Part shown: in pieces, positions 1-6,711 of the stretch
Layout: each line of letters opens with the position of its first letter
Numbering within the stretch: the first letter of the stretch is position 1
Origin: JBAXGE01 sp044344145
GTDB lineage: Bacteria; Planctomycetota; Phycisphaerae; WQYP01
Reading direction: 5' to 3'
Assembly (NCBI GenBank): GCA_044344145.1
Contig: JBIJDM010000033.1
Coordinates: 1 to 17,202 of the forward strand
Length of the DNA: 17,202 bases
Translations under genes and position numbers: made by a program
The notes under the pieces: model-generated
Told to the model about the DNA's origin: nothing
Database searches by the model: none
The model's input: only the letters and a program-made list of their open reading frames with translations

Positions 1-1376
1 AAACCGTTCACCCCCAGCAGTTCCTGCATCACGTAGCGTCCCAGCCGGGTGCAGACATCCATGGTATCGAACACAAAACTGGAAAATGCCAGCAAGCCAA
101 ACCCAATGGCAAAGACCAGCGGGACCCCGCACAAGTTCATGAAATTTCCCAGCCCCCGCGCATAGACCGCATCGGGGTCGCCGATCTTGCTGTTGGGTGC
201 CAGGACCATCACACACGCCAGCGCCAGCACCGCCACCATGGATTCCAGCAACATCGCTCCATACGCCACGGGCTTGATATCGCGTTCGTTGCGGATCTGT
301 TTACACGTCGTCCCCGAGGCCACGATACTGTGGAAGCCCGAGCAGGCGCCGCACGCGATGGTAATAAACAGGAACGGGAACAACGGCAGCATGCTGCCAT
401 CCTTGGCGGTAAAGACGAAGTCCTTGAATGCTGGCCATTGAATGGTCAGGCTGTCGGACCCACCCAAACCCCCGATCAATGTGCCGACGATCCCGAAGAC
501 CAGGGCCGCATACAGGAAAATAGCCCCGATCACCCCACGCGGCTGGAGCAGAATCCACATCGGCGTCACACTGGCCACGAAACAATACCCCAACAAAATC
601 AAATCCCAGTTTTTACGCAGGGCTCCCATCCCGGTGGCATCCCGACCCACGGGGTTCATAAACCACCATCCCTGATCGGCCAGTGCTTCCGCCCAAGCCG
701 GGCTATAGTGGATGCATACTCCTAGCGCTACCACCATCGCCGTCATCCCCAGCCACCAGGGCAATTTGGTAAACTTCAGCAATAAGCCCAAAATCACACT
801 GGCCACCAGATATGCGGTCGCGCCGATGGCCACGGCCCCGCCGTTGAGTTTGAAGACTTGTGCGGCCCCGGTGGGTGAGGTGCTGCTGATGGTCACTTCA
901 CTGAGTTTGGCAAAACTGCCGGCGGTAATATCGGCAAATGCGATAATTACGTATACCAAGGCGATCCAGACAAAAATCAGAAACGTGACATAGGCACTGC
1001 GACTCATGTGCTGCCGGACTACTTGGGTGATACTCATGGCGTTATGGCGGATGGAGGCCATCAAAGCGCCGGTATCATGGATACCCCCGACCAGAATCGC
1101 GCCGACCAAAATCCATATTAATGCCGGCACCCAGCCAAACATTTGCGCGGCCAAAATGGGTCCGACAATGGGCCCGGCCGCCGCGATGGCGGTGAAATGT
1201 CCGCCCAATACCACGCCGGGGCCTGCGGGTACAAAGTCCACGCCATCTTCCTGCGTAACGGCGGGGGTGGGTTGGTCCGGATTCACCCCCAGCCAACGAT
1301 TCATGGCATTACCATAAAAGCGGTAGGCCAAAGCCAACAGCACCGCCGAACACAACACCACCGCCAAAATACCCAT
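1..1376 (-). CDS. cstA: CstA-family carbon starvation transporter, partial (C-terminus beyond window edge)
   Basis: An open frame of 458 codons reads leftward off the window start without a stop, so only the N-terminal part is present. The start is the ATG at 1374-1376, with GGAAGG about six bases upstream. The translation is very hydrophobic, with a membrane segment at residues 1-21. It has the CstA_N signature around residues 52-73 (GPGVVLGGHFTAIAAAGPIV) and GGIHDTGALMASIRH near 97-111. Near the window edge it has FDTMDVCTRLGRYVMQELLG, another hallmark of the family. CstA proteins are inner-membrane transporters of pyruvate or peptides induced by carbon limitation; full members have about 550-700 residues, so roughly 100-250 are missing. 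It is transcribed away from acpP, with 237 bases between the starts. I see no convincing sigma-70 promoter on its strand; a TACAAT lies in the gap without a matching -35. Family assignment is secure; the transported substrate is not. Confidence 0.93.
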   Translation of the reverse strand, partial: MGILAVVLCSAVLLALAYRFYGNAMNRWLGVNPDQPTPAVTQEDGVDFVPAGPGVVLGGHFTAIAAAGPIVGPILAAQMFGWVPALIWILVGAILVGGIHDTGALMASIRHNAMSITQVVRQHMSRSAYVTFLIFVWIALVYVIIAFADITAGSFAKLSEVTISSTSPTGAAQVFKLNGGAVAIGATAYLVASVILGLLLKFTKLPWWLGMTAMVVALGVCIHYSPAWAEALADQGWWFMNPVGRDATGMGALRKNWDLILLGYCFVASVTPMWILLQPRGVIGAIFLYAALVFGIVGTLIGGLGGSDSLTIQWPAFKDFVFTAKDGSMLPLFPFLFITIACGACSGFHSIVASGTTCKQIRNERDIKPVAYGAMLLESMVAVLALACVMVLAPNSKIGDPDAVYARGLGNFMNLCGVPLVFAIGFGLLAFSSFVFDTMDVCTRLGRYVMQELLGVNG

Positions 1377-1559
1377 GACAAACCTTCCAGAAGACAGGTG
1401 AATCTGACCACGATTGTAGCCGCAATCGAACCCGGATTCCGGGGGCGGGCAAAAGGCCGGAAAGGCCAGAGGGGGGTATTTGCTTTTATGCCTCGTCTCC
1501 ATTAGTCTATTGGGTCTGTATCGAGGCCGTTCCCCGGCAGTTGGGCTAAACCCCGGCCG

Positions 1560-1588
1560 TTGGCAGTGTTGGATGGCCCGAATATTAT
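1560..1588 (+). promoter_or_regulatory. Candidate sigma-70-type promoter of acpP
   Basis: TTGGCA at 1560-1565 and TATTAT at 1583-1588 each differ from consensus at one base and are separated by exactly 17 bases. Transcription would start near 1595, giving a leader of about 20 bases that carries GGAGG at 1602-1606 ahead of the acpP ATG. The rest of the divergent gap with cstA (1377-1559) holds only short G/C-rich inverted repeats that I cannot assign. Confidence 0.6.
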
Positions 1589-1613
1589 GCTGGCATTAAT
1601 TGGAGGCCGTATC

Positions 1614-1877
1614 ATGGCTGAACTCGCTGAAGTGGAACAGAAGGTCATTGACATCGTCGCGGAACAAATGGGCGTGGATAAGGCCGAAATCACCCGCGAT
1701 ACGAGCTTTGTCAACGATCTGAATGCGGACAGCTTGGACATGGTCGAGCTGGTCATGGAGTTCGAAGACGAATTCGAACTGCAGATCCCCGATGAAGAAG
1801 CCGAAAAAATTCAGACTGTTGGCATGGCCGCTGATCATGTCAAAGCCGCTTTGGAAAAGTTGAAGAATCAGGGCTAA
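1614..1877 (+). CDS. acpP: Acyl carrier protein
   Basis: This acidic 87-residue protein has the typical length and four-helix pattern of bacterial ACP. Ser40 in the NADSLDMVEL motif is the site where 4'-phosphopantetheine is attached; the thiol of that arm carries growing acyl chains in type II fatty acid synthesis. The start at 1614 is chosen because GGAGG (1602-1606) sits seven bases upstream and because the protein then begins MAELAEVEQKV, as expected for ACP. A longer in-frame start at 1560 would overlap the promoter and add 18 residues unlike the family. It is followed by its own terminator, so it is probably a monocistronic, highly expressed gene. Downstream lie fabF and the remaining initiation genes, whose products all act on or load this carrier. 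Confidence 0.97.
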   Translation: MAELAEVEQKVIDIVAEQMGVDKAEITRDTSFVNDLNADSLDMVELVMEFEDEFELQIPDEEAEKIQTVGMAADHVKAALEKLKNQG

Positions 1878-1910
1878 GCCTTTGGCTTGGCAGGATTTAC
1901 GTTGCGTACT

Positions 1911-1948
1911 AGGCCCCTCGCAGGCACTCGGCTTGAGGAGGGGCTTTT
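1911..1948 (+). terminator. Rho-independent terminator after acpP
   Basis: AGGCCCCTC at 1911-1919 pairs with GAGGGGCTT at 1938-1946 (nine pairs, one G-T wobble). The loop is about 18 bases, and the T-run TTTT at 1945-1948 begins in the last two stem bases. It lies 33 bases after the acpP stop and 44 before the fabF start. The U-tract is short, so termination may be partial and allow some read-through into fabF. Confidence 0.65.
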
Positions 1949-1991
1949 CGCACTAAGTGTCTATTAGCAGGGTAGTAAATAGGTAACCATC

Positions 1992-3236
1992 ATGTGCAAA
2001 CGCCGGGTAGTCATCACAGGATTGGGTGTCGTTACGCCTTTGGGATATGAGCTTGATGATTTCTGGACGCGTTTGAACGCGGGCCAGTCGGGCATTCGGT
2101 CCATCACGCGTTTTGACGTCAGCAGTTACCCCGTGCGTTTCGGCGGTGAAATCACCCCCGAAATATTCAATGCGGAAAAGTTTATTCCCGCCAAAGAAAT
2201 CAAACGTCTGGACCGTTTCAGCGTGTATGGCCTGTCGGCGGGTATTCTCGCCGTCAAAGATTCCGGGATTGATTTCACTCAGGAAGACCGGTTGCGGTGC
2301 GGCGTGATCGTCGGCTCGGGCATCGGTGGCTTGGAAGTGATGGAATCCGAGTATGAAGTGCTTTTGGCCCGCGGGGTGAGTCGGGTTAGCCCACTGACCG
2401 TACCGAAACTGATGGTCAACGCCGCCGCCGGCAATCTTTCGATTCAATGGGGCTTGCATGGTCCCGTCTCCGCGACGGCTACGGCTTGTGCCACTTCCGG
2501 CAATGCGATTGCCGATGCGTTCCGCACCATTCAATGGGGCGATGCCGATATTATGCTGGCAGGCGGGGCGGAAGCCGCGCTGTGCAAACTGGGTCTGGCC
2601 GCTTTCTGTGCCCTCCGTGCGTTGTCGCGGCGTAATGATGATCCGCAACGGGCCAGCCGGCCGTTTGAAAAGAATCGCGATGGCTTCGTCATGTCCGAAG
2701 GTGCGGGCGTGGTGGTGCTCGAAGAATACGAACATGCCAAAGCCCGTGGCGCCCGGATCTATGCCGAGTTACTCGGCGTGGGCTGCTCGGGCGATGCCTG
2801 TCATATCACCGCGCCCGATGAAAACGGTTTTGGCGCCAAATTGGCCATGGAAAAAGCCTTGCGTGAAGGCAAGGTCAATCCGCAGCAAATTGGTTATATC
2901 AACGCCCACGGCACCAGCACCGACAAGGGTGATCTGGCCGAAACCGTGGCCGTCAAACAGGTCTTTGGCGATTATGCCATGAAGGTGCCGATGAGTTCGA
3001 CGAAGGGAGCTTTGGGCCATAGCCTGGGCGCTTCCGGCGGGATCGAACTGGTCATCACCTGTCTGGCTTTGGACCGTGGCTTATTGCCACCGACCATTAA
3101 TCTGGATGAACCCGATCCGCTCTGCGATTTGGATTATGTGCCCAATGTGGCCCGGGAATCGAAGATTAGCCATGCCATGAGCAACAGCTTTGGCTTTGGC
3201 GGGCATAATACCAGCGTGCTGGTCGGTAAGGTTTGA
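1992..3236 (+). CDS. fabF: Beta-ketoacyl-ACP synthase II (KAS II)
   Basis: A 414-residue protein, full length for FabF. It catalyses decarboxylative Claisen condensation of malonyl-ACP with acyl-ACP, the elongation step of fatty acid synthesis, in the cytoplasm. The thiolase-fold catalytic triad is complete: nucleophile Cys166 in TATACATSG, His306 in NAHGTSTDKGD, and His343 in SSTKGALGHSLGASG, with the conserved Lys338. The C-terminal SNSFGFGGHN motif is also present (397-406). The start MCKRRVVITGLG fits the family N-terminus, although the upstream region offers only a weak AGGTAA ribosome site. No strong separate promoter is evident between the acpP terminator and this start, so expression may rely on read-through or on a weak promoter. 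It lies in a fatty-acid cluster on the same strand. Confidence 0.96.
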   Translation: MCKRRVVITGLGVVTPLGYELDDFWTRLNAGQSGIRSITRFDVSSYPVRFGGEITPEIFNAEKFIPAKEIKRLDRFSVYGLSAGILAVKDSGIDFTQEDRLRCGVIVGSGIGGLEVMESEYEVLLARGVSRVSPLTVPKLMVNAAAGNLSIQWGLHGPVSATATACATSGNAIADAFRTIQWGDADIMLAGGAEAALCKLGLAAFCALRALSRRNDDPQRASRPFEKNRDGFVMSEGAGVVVLEEYEHAKARGARIYAELLGVGCSGDACHITAPDENGFGAKLAMEKALREGKVNPQQIGYINAHGTSTDKGDLAETVAVKQVFGDYAMKVPMSSTKGALGHSLGASGGIELVITCLALDRGLLPPTINLDEPDPLCDLDYVPNVARESKISHAMSNSFGFGGHNTSVLVGKV

Positions 3237-3346
3237 GCTTAAAGGGCAGGTATTTATACAGTTGCGAAGATACGCGACTGCGATTAATCAGAAGATAGCA
3301 TCTTGCATAAACAGGCAAAATGCGTTAGATTTTGTGGCTCTTTTGT
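3237..3346 (+). promoter_or_regulatory. Hairpin-rich gap after fabF; possible leader of the rpmF operon
   Basis: This stretch contains two clear hairpins. CAGTTGCG (3259-3266) pairs with CGCGACTG (3273-3280), eight pairs with one wobble. AAGAT (3292-3296) pairs with ATCTT (3300-3304). A possible promoter, TTGAGC (3233-3238), 16 bases, TATACA (3255-3260), overlaps the fabF stop. A second weak one is TTGCAT (3303-3308), 16 bases, TTAGAT (3325-3330). Transcripts from either would meet the strong terminator at 3347-3380 before reaching rpmF. That fits an attenuated leader, but also a simple untranslated tail of fabF. Confidence 0.3.
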
Positions 3347-3380
3347 ATCCGGGCCAGCAGTTTTGTCGGCCCGGATTTTT
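3347..3380 (+). terminator. Strong rho-independent terminator between fabF and rpmF
   Basis: ATCCGGGCC at 3347-3355 pairs perfectly with GGCCCGGAT at 3368-3376. This nine-pair, GC-rich stem has a 12-base loop, and the T-run TTTTT at 3376-3380 begins at its last base. It is one of the two clearest terminators in the window. It separates fabF from the rpmF-plsX-fabH-fabD unit, whose first start codon is 60 bases further on. Confidence 0.85.
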
Positions 3381-3387
3381 ATTGCGT

Positions 3388-3402
3388 TTGGCACGCTGCC
3401 AA
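3388..3402. promoter_or_regulatory. 15-base palindrome upstream of rpmF, possible operator
   Basis: TTGGCA-CGC-TGCCAA is a perfect inverted repeat located eight bases after the terminator and 38 before the rpmF start. Its position and symmetry suit a repressor dimer, and its left half also reads as a -35-like TTGGCA. I could not find a matching -10 at a normal distance, and it does not match the FapR consensus I know. Assignment as an operator is inference. Confidence 0.3.
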
Positions 3403-3440
3403 CGCGGTTCAGGGAAGTGTTAACCTAGACGAGGTGAACG

Positions 3441-3629
3441 ATGCAACCGTTTGCAAAGACCAGTAAATCGAAAAAAGGCATGCGCCGGGCGCATCACGCA
3501 CTCAAGGCCACGAACGTGGTTCATTGCCCCCGTTGCGGCACCAGCAAGTTACCCCATCGCATGTGTGGCAATTGCGGCTTTGTCAGCCCCAAGGTCCGCG
3601 TTGCGGTTGATGAAACTGCCGCCAGCTAA
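3441..3629 (+). CDS. rpmF: Large-subunit ribosomal protein L32 (bL32)
   Basis: A basic 62-residue protein, normal length for bL32, a component of the 50S subunit. The core KTSKSKKGMRRAHHAL (residues 6-21) matches the family. A zinc ribbon is complete: CPRC at 29-32 and CGNC at 42-45, so this is the zinc-binding form. GAGGTG at 3431-3436 is the ribosome site. The N-terminus is MQPFAKTSKS rather than the usual MAVPK-type start; no alternative upstream start restores that. rpmF preceding plsX and fabH is a widespread bacterial arrangement that couples ribosome and membrane lipid synthesis, and here it opens the operon-like run to fabD. Confidence 0.95.
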   Translation: MQPFAKTSKSKKGMRRAHHALKATNVVHCPRCGTSKLPHRMCGNCGFVSPKVRVAVDETAAS

Positions 3630-3686
3630 CTGTAAGCTTGTGCGTCTCCACCCACGATAGTCTTCCAGCCAAAGGGCCCGACGATT

Positions 3687-4685
3687 ATGCGTATTGCCAT
3701 TGATGCTATGGGCGGCGATCAAGCCCCGGCCAAAATTGTCCAAGGTGCCTTGGATGCCTTGGCGCTATTGGATGCTGACGACGAGTTGATACTCGTTGGC
3801 CAGCCCGATGCCATTCAGGCTGCCGCCGGTGCGGCGCTGGGGGCGGATCGGCGCGTGCGCATTGAACCCGCCAGCCAGGTCGTCACCATGGACGACAGTC
3901 CGGTCGAAGCCATCCGGGGCAAACGCGACAGTTCCATCGTCAAAATGGTCAAACTCGCCGGCAGCGGTGGGGCGGATGCCATCATCTCCGCCGGTAATAC
4001 CGGGGCGTTGGTGGCGGCCGGCGTACTCATGCTCAAGCCTCTTCCCGGTGTGGAACGTCCCGGCATCGCCTGCAGTATTCCCACGGCCAGTGGCCGACCC
4101 TTCATGCTCTGTGATGCGGGCGCCAATCCCCAGGCCAAAGCCATTCATCTTTATCACTACGCCGTGATGTGCAACCTGTACAGCCAGACGCTGCACAAGG
4201 TTGAAAACCCGCGGATTGCCGTGCTTAATATCGGTACCGAAGACGAAAAGGGCACCCCGTTGGTGAAAGAAGCCCGCGAGTTGATTCAGGCGGACAAGAG
4301 CCTTAATTTTGTCGGCTATATCGAACCCCGCGAAGTCTTCAAGGGCGAAGTGGACGTCGTCGTGACCGATGGCTTCACCGGCAACGTCATGCTCAAGCTC
4401 ATCGAAGGCTGCACCGAAATGACCCTGATGGTGGTGGGCCGCGAATTTATGACCGCCGCCCCCGACGCCATGGGCCTGTTCAACGCCACCATGAAGCGCG
4501 TCATGAAAACGTTCGACTACGAAGAGTACGGCGGGGCTTTGCTGCTGGGCGTCTCCGGACTGTTCTTCAAGATTCACGGCGCCAGTGGTGCCCGTGCGGT
4601 TAAGAATGCGGTCGCCGGGGCGAAAGCCGCCGCGCGGCTGGATGTGAACAAGCAAATCATTGCGCGACTCGGCAAGCCCGCTTAA
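3687..4685 (+). CDS. plsX: Phosphate acyltransferase PlsX
   Basis: This 332-residue protein is full length for PlsX, the peripheral membrane enzyme that converts acyl-ACP and phosphate to acyl-phosphate for PlsY in phosphatidic acid synthesis. Family motifs in order are IDAMGGDQAP (5-14), IISAGNTGALVAAG (99-112), a glycine-free IACSIPT segment (127-133), NIGTEDEKGTPLVKEA (181-196) and TDGFTGNVMLKLIEG (227-241). The C-terminal GASGARAVKNAV region also matches. The start gives MRIAIDAMGGD, the standard N-terminus, with AAAGGG about 10 bases upstream. It lies 57 bases after rpmF and upstream of fabH, so it is probably cotranscribed with both. No defect is seen. Confidence 0.96.
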   Translation: MRIAIDAMGGDQAPAKIVQGALDALALLDADDELILVGQPDAIQAAAGAALGADRRVRIEPASQVVTMDDSPVEAIRGKRDSSIVKMVKLAGSGGADAIISAGNTGALVAAGVLMLKPLPGVERPGIACSIPTASGRPFMLCDAGANPQAKAIHLYHYAVMCNLYSQTLHKVENPRIAVLNIGTEDEKGTPLVKEARELIQADKSLNFVGYIEPREVFKGEVDVVVTDGFTGNVMLKLIEGCTEMTLMVVGREFMTAAPDAMGLFNATMKRVMKTFDYEEYGGALLLGVSGLFFKIHGASGARAVKNAVAGAKAAARLDVNKQIIARLGKPA

Positions 4686-4747
4686 GTGCTCATGCCCCCG
4701 GCCCTAATCCGGTTCGGGTTTCAGGAAAGGTGAGAACTCAACCCGCC

Positions 4748-5740
4748 ATGCCATCCTACGGAGCCATCATCACCGGTACCGGTTCGTATGCCCCCGACCG
4801 CCTGCTTACCAATGACGATCTGCAAAAATTGGTGGATACCAATGACGAATGGATTGTCCAACGTACCGGCATGAAGTCACGCCATATCGCCACGCCCGAG
4901 CAGGCCACCAGCGATCTGGCCCTGCCCGCCGCGCAACGCGCGATCGAAAATGCCGGCCTGACCCCCAATGATATTGATATGATTCTGGTGGCGACCTTCA
5001 CCCCAGACTATATGACGCCCTCCACGGCGTGTATTCTGCAGCACCGCCTGGGCATCACCCGTTCGATTGCGGCCATGGATCTGGCCGCGGCGTGTTCCGG
5101 CTTTGTCTATGCCCTCGCCACCGCGGCCCAGTTTGTGCGCAGCGGAACGATGAAACATGTGCTGGTCATCGGCGCGGAATCCATCTCCAAAATTGTCGAC
5201 TATACCGACCGCGGCACCTGCATCCTTTTCGGTGACGGCGCCGGGGCAGCGGTGCTCAGCCGCTGCGATGATCCCAATCGCGGGGTCCAGTTCTATCACC
5301 TCGGCGCTGATGGCAGCGGCGAAGGCCTGCTGAAAATCCCCGCAGGCGGTTCCCGCACCCCGTCCAGCGCCGAAACCGTAGCTAATAAACAACACTACCT
5401 GCAAATGGCCGGACGCGATGTCTATAAATTCGCCGTCTCGCAAATGACCGAAAGTCTCAGTCAGGCCATGTCGGCCTGTAATCTGACCGCCGATGATGTG
5501 AAGCTGGTCGTGCCCCATCAGGTCAATATGCGGATCATTGATTCCGCCACCACCAAAATGGGCTTCCCGCGCGACAAGGTCTACATCAACATCGAGCGCT
5601 TCGGCAATACGTCCGCGGCTTCGGTCCCCATTGCCTTGGATGAAGCCCATCGTGCCGGTCTGTATGGCGCCGGTGACTGGGTGATTATGGTGGCCTTCGG
5701 CGCCGGTCTCACTTGGGCCAGCGTCGCCGTCAAAATGTAA
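4748..5740 (+). CDS. fabH: Beta-ketoacyl-ACP synthase III (KAS III)
   Basis: A 330-residue protein, slightly above the usual 310-330. It condenses an acyl-CoA primer with malonyl-ACP to start fatty acid chains. The triad is complete: Cys116 in DLAAACSGFVYAL, His257 in VVPHQVNMRII, and Asn287 in ERFGNTSAASVP. The glycine-rich FGDGAGAAVL (161-170) is also typical. I prefer the ATG at 4748 (MPSYGAIITGTGSYAP) because it matches FabH N-termini. An in-frame GTG at 4730 would add six residues and overlaps the AGGAAAGG ribosome-like sequence, while that sequence is 14 or more bases from the ATG, so the start is not settled. It sits 62 bases after plsX and 47 before fabD in the same transcription unit. 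Confidence 0.95.
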   Translation: MPSYGAIITGTGSYAPDRLLTNDDLQKLVDTNDEWIVQRTGMKSRHIATPEQATSDLALPAAQRAIENAGLTPNDIDMILVATFTPDYMTPSTACILQHRLGITRSIAAMDLAAACSGFVYALATAAQFVRSGTMKHVLVIGAESISKIVDYTDRGTCILFGDGAGAAVLSRCDDPNRGVQFYHLGADGSGEGLLKIPAGGSRTPSSAETVANKQHYLQMAGRDVYKFAVSQMTESLSQAMSACNLTADDVKLVVPHQVNMRIIDSATTKMGFPRDKVYINIERFGNTSAASVPIALDEAHRAGLYGAGDWVIMVAFGAGLTWASVAVKM

Positions 5741-5787
5741 TACAGCGGCTCAAGCAATAACCATTTCCCTCTGCGAAAGGAACCCCC

Positions 5788-6702
5788 ATGGCATTAGCGC
5801 TTTTGTGTCCCGGTCAAGGTGCCCAGCAGGTCGGTATGGGACAGGATTTTGTCGCCAAGTCTGCGGTTGCCGCGGCAGTATTTGCCGAAGCGGAAAGCCT
5901 GACCGGCCTGCCACTGCAACAGCTTTGTTTCACCGGCCCACAGGAACAGCTTAACGCCACCAATATCGCACAGGTCGCCATCTTTACCACCAGCGTCGCC
6001 ATCTACCGCGCTCTGGAGCAGGCGGGCAAACTCCCCGGCCTTCCCGCGCTGGCTGCCGGTTTATCGCTGGGCGAATACACCGCCTTGCATCTGGCCGGGG
6101 CCATGAGCTTTGCCGATGCCCTCAAGGTCGTGCAGGCCCGGGGCCAGCTAATGCAGGCCGCCGCGACCGCCACCCCCAGTACCATGGTTGCCGTCATGGG
6201 CGCTGACGAACCTGCCATCGCGCAGCTTTGTTCTGATGCGGCCTCCGCGGGCATCATCGTCGCGGCCAATTTCAATGCCCCCGGTCAGGTGGTTCTCTCG
6301 GGCGCTATCCCGGCGTGTGAACTGGCTGCCAAAGTCTGTGAGGAACGCGGTTTCCGGGCCACCATGCTTTCGGTGGCCGGGGCGTTCCATAGTCCGTTTA
6401 TGCAGTCTGCTGCCGACCAGATGGCCACTGTGCTGGCCGGGGTGACCATCACCACCCCGCGCATCCCGGTTATCAGCAATGTCACCGCACAACCCCACAC
6501 CACACCCGATAGTATCCGCAGCCTGCTGGTTCAGCAGGTCGTCGGCGCGGTCAAGTGGTATCAGAGCATTGACACATTGAAAGCTCTCACCGCCGATACG
6601 TATCTGGAAGTCGGCCCCGGCCGGGTCCTGACCGGTCTGATGAAACGCATTGACCGCAAAGCCGCGATCACCAATCTCAGCACGGCGGAAAGTTTGGCGT
6701 GA
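5788..6702 (+). CDS. fabD: Malonyl-CoA:ACP transacylase
   Basis: A 304-residue protein, typical for FabD. It moves malonyl from CoA to ACP via a malonyl-serine intermediate, feeding both FabH and FabF. Visible motifs are LCPGQGAQ (6-13), the nucleophile elbow GLSLGEYTAL with Ser93, Arg118 in QARGQLMQ for carboxylate binding, and His201 in GAFHSPFM as the catalytic base. The residue before the catalytic serine is Leu92 where Escherichia coli has His (GHSLGE); I recall the Leu form in other planctomycete FabD proteins. GAAAGGAA lies eight bases before the ATG. It is the last gene of the cluster and faces the ceramidase-family gene with nine bases between stop codons and no visible terminator. 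Confidence 0.95.
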   Translation: MALALLCPGQGAQQVGMGQDFVAKSAVAAAVFAEAESLTGLPLQQLCFTGPQEQLNATNIAQVAIFTTSVAIYRALEQAGKLPGLPALAAGLSLGEYTALHLAGAMSFADALKVVQARGQLMQAAATATPSTMVAVMGADEPAIAQLCSDAASAGIIVAANFNAPGQVVLSGAIPACELAAKVCEERGFRATMLSVAGAFHSPFMQSAADQMATVLAGVTITTPRIPVISNVTAQPHTTPDSIRSLLVQQVVGAVKWYQSIDTLKALTADTYLEVGPGRVLTGLMKRIDRKAAITNLSTAESLA

Positions 6703-6711
6703 GAACAATAT

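Noticed and set aside
1377..1559. Hairpins or an RNA gene between cstA and acpP
   Set aside because: Only short G/C-rich repeats such as GGCC-TTTCC-GGCC are seen; no stable terminator, tRNA or riboswitch pattern is recognisable.
1560..1613. Longer N-terminus for acpP from the ATG at 1560
   Set aside because: It overlaps the promoter elements, has no ribosome site, and adds residues absent from ACPs; the ATG at 1614 has GGAGG.
4730..4747. GTG start for fabH adding six residues
   Set aside because: Kept as an alternative only. The ATG at 4748 gives the family N-terminus, though the ribosome site spacing is poor for both.
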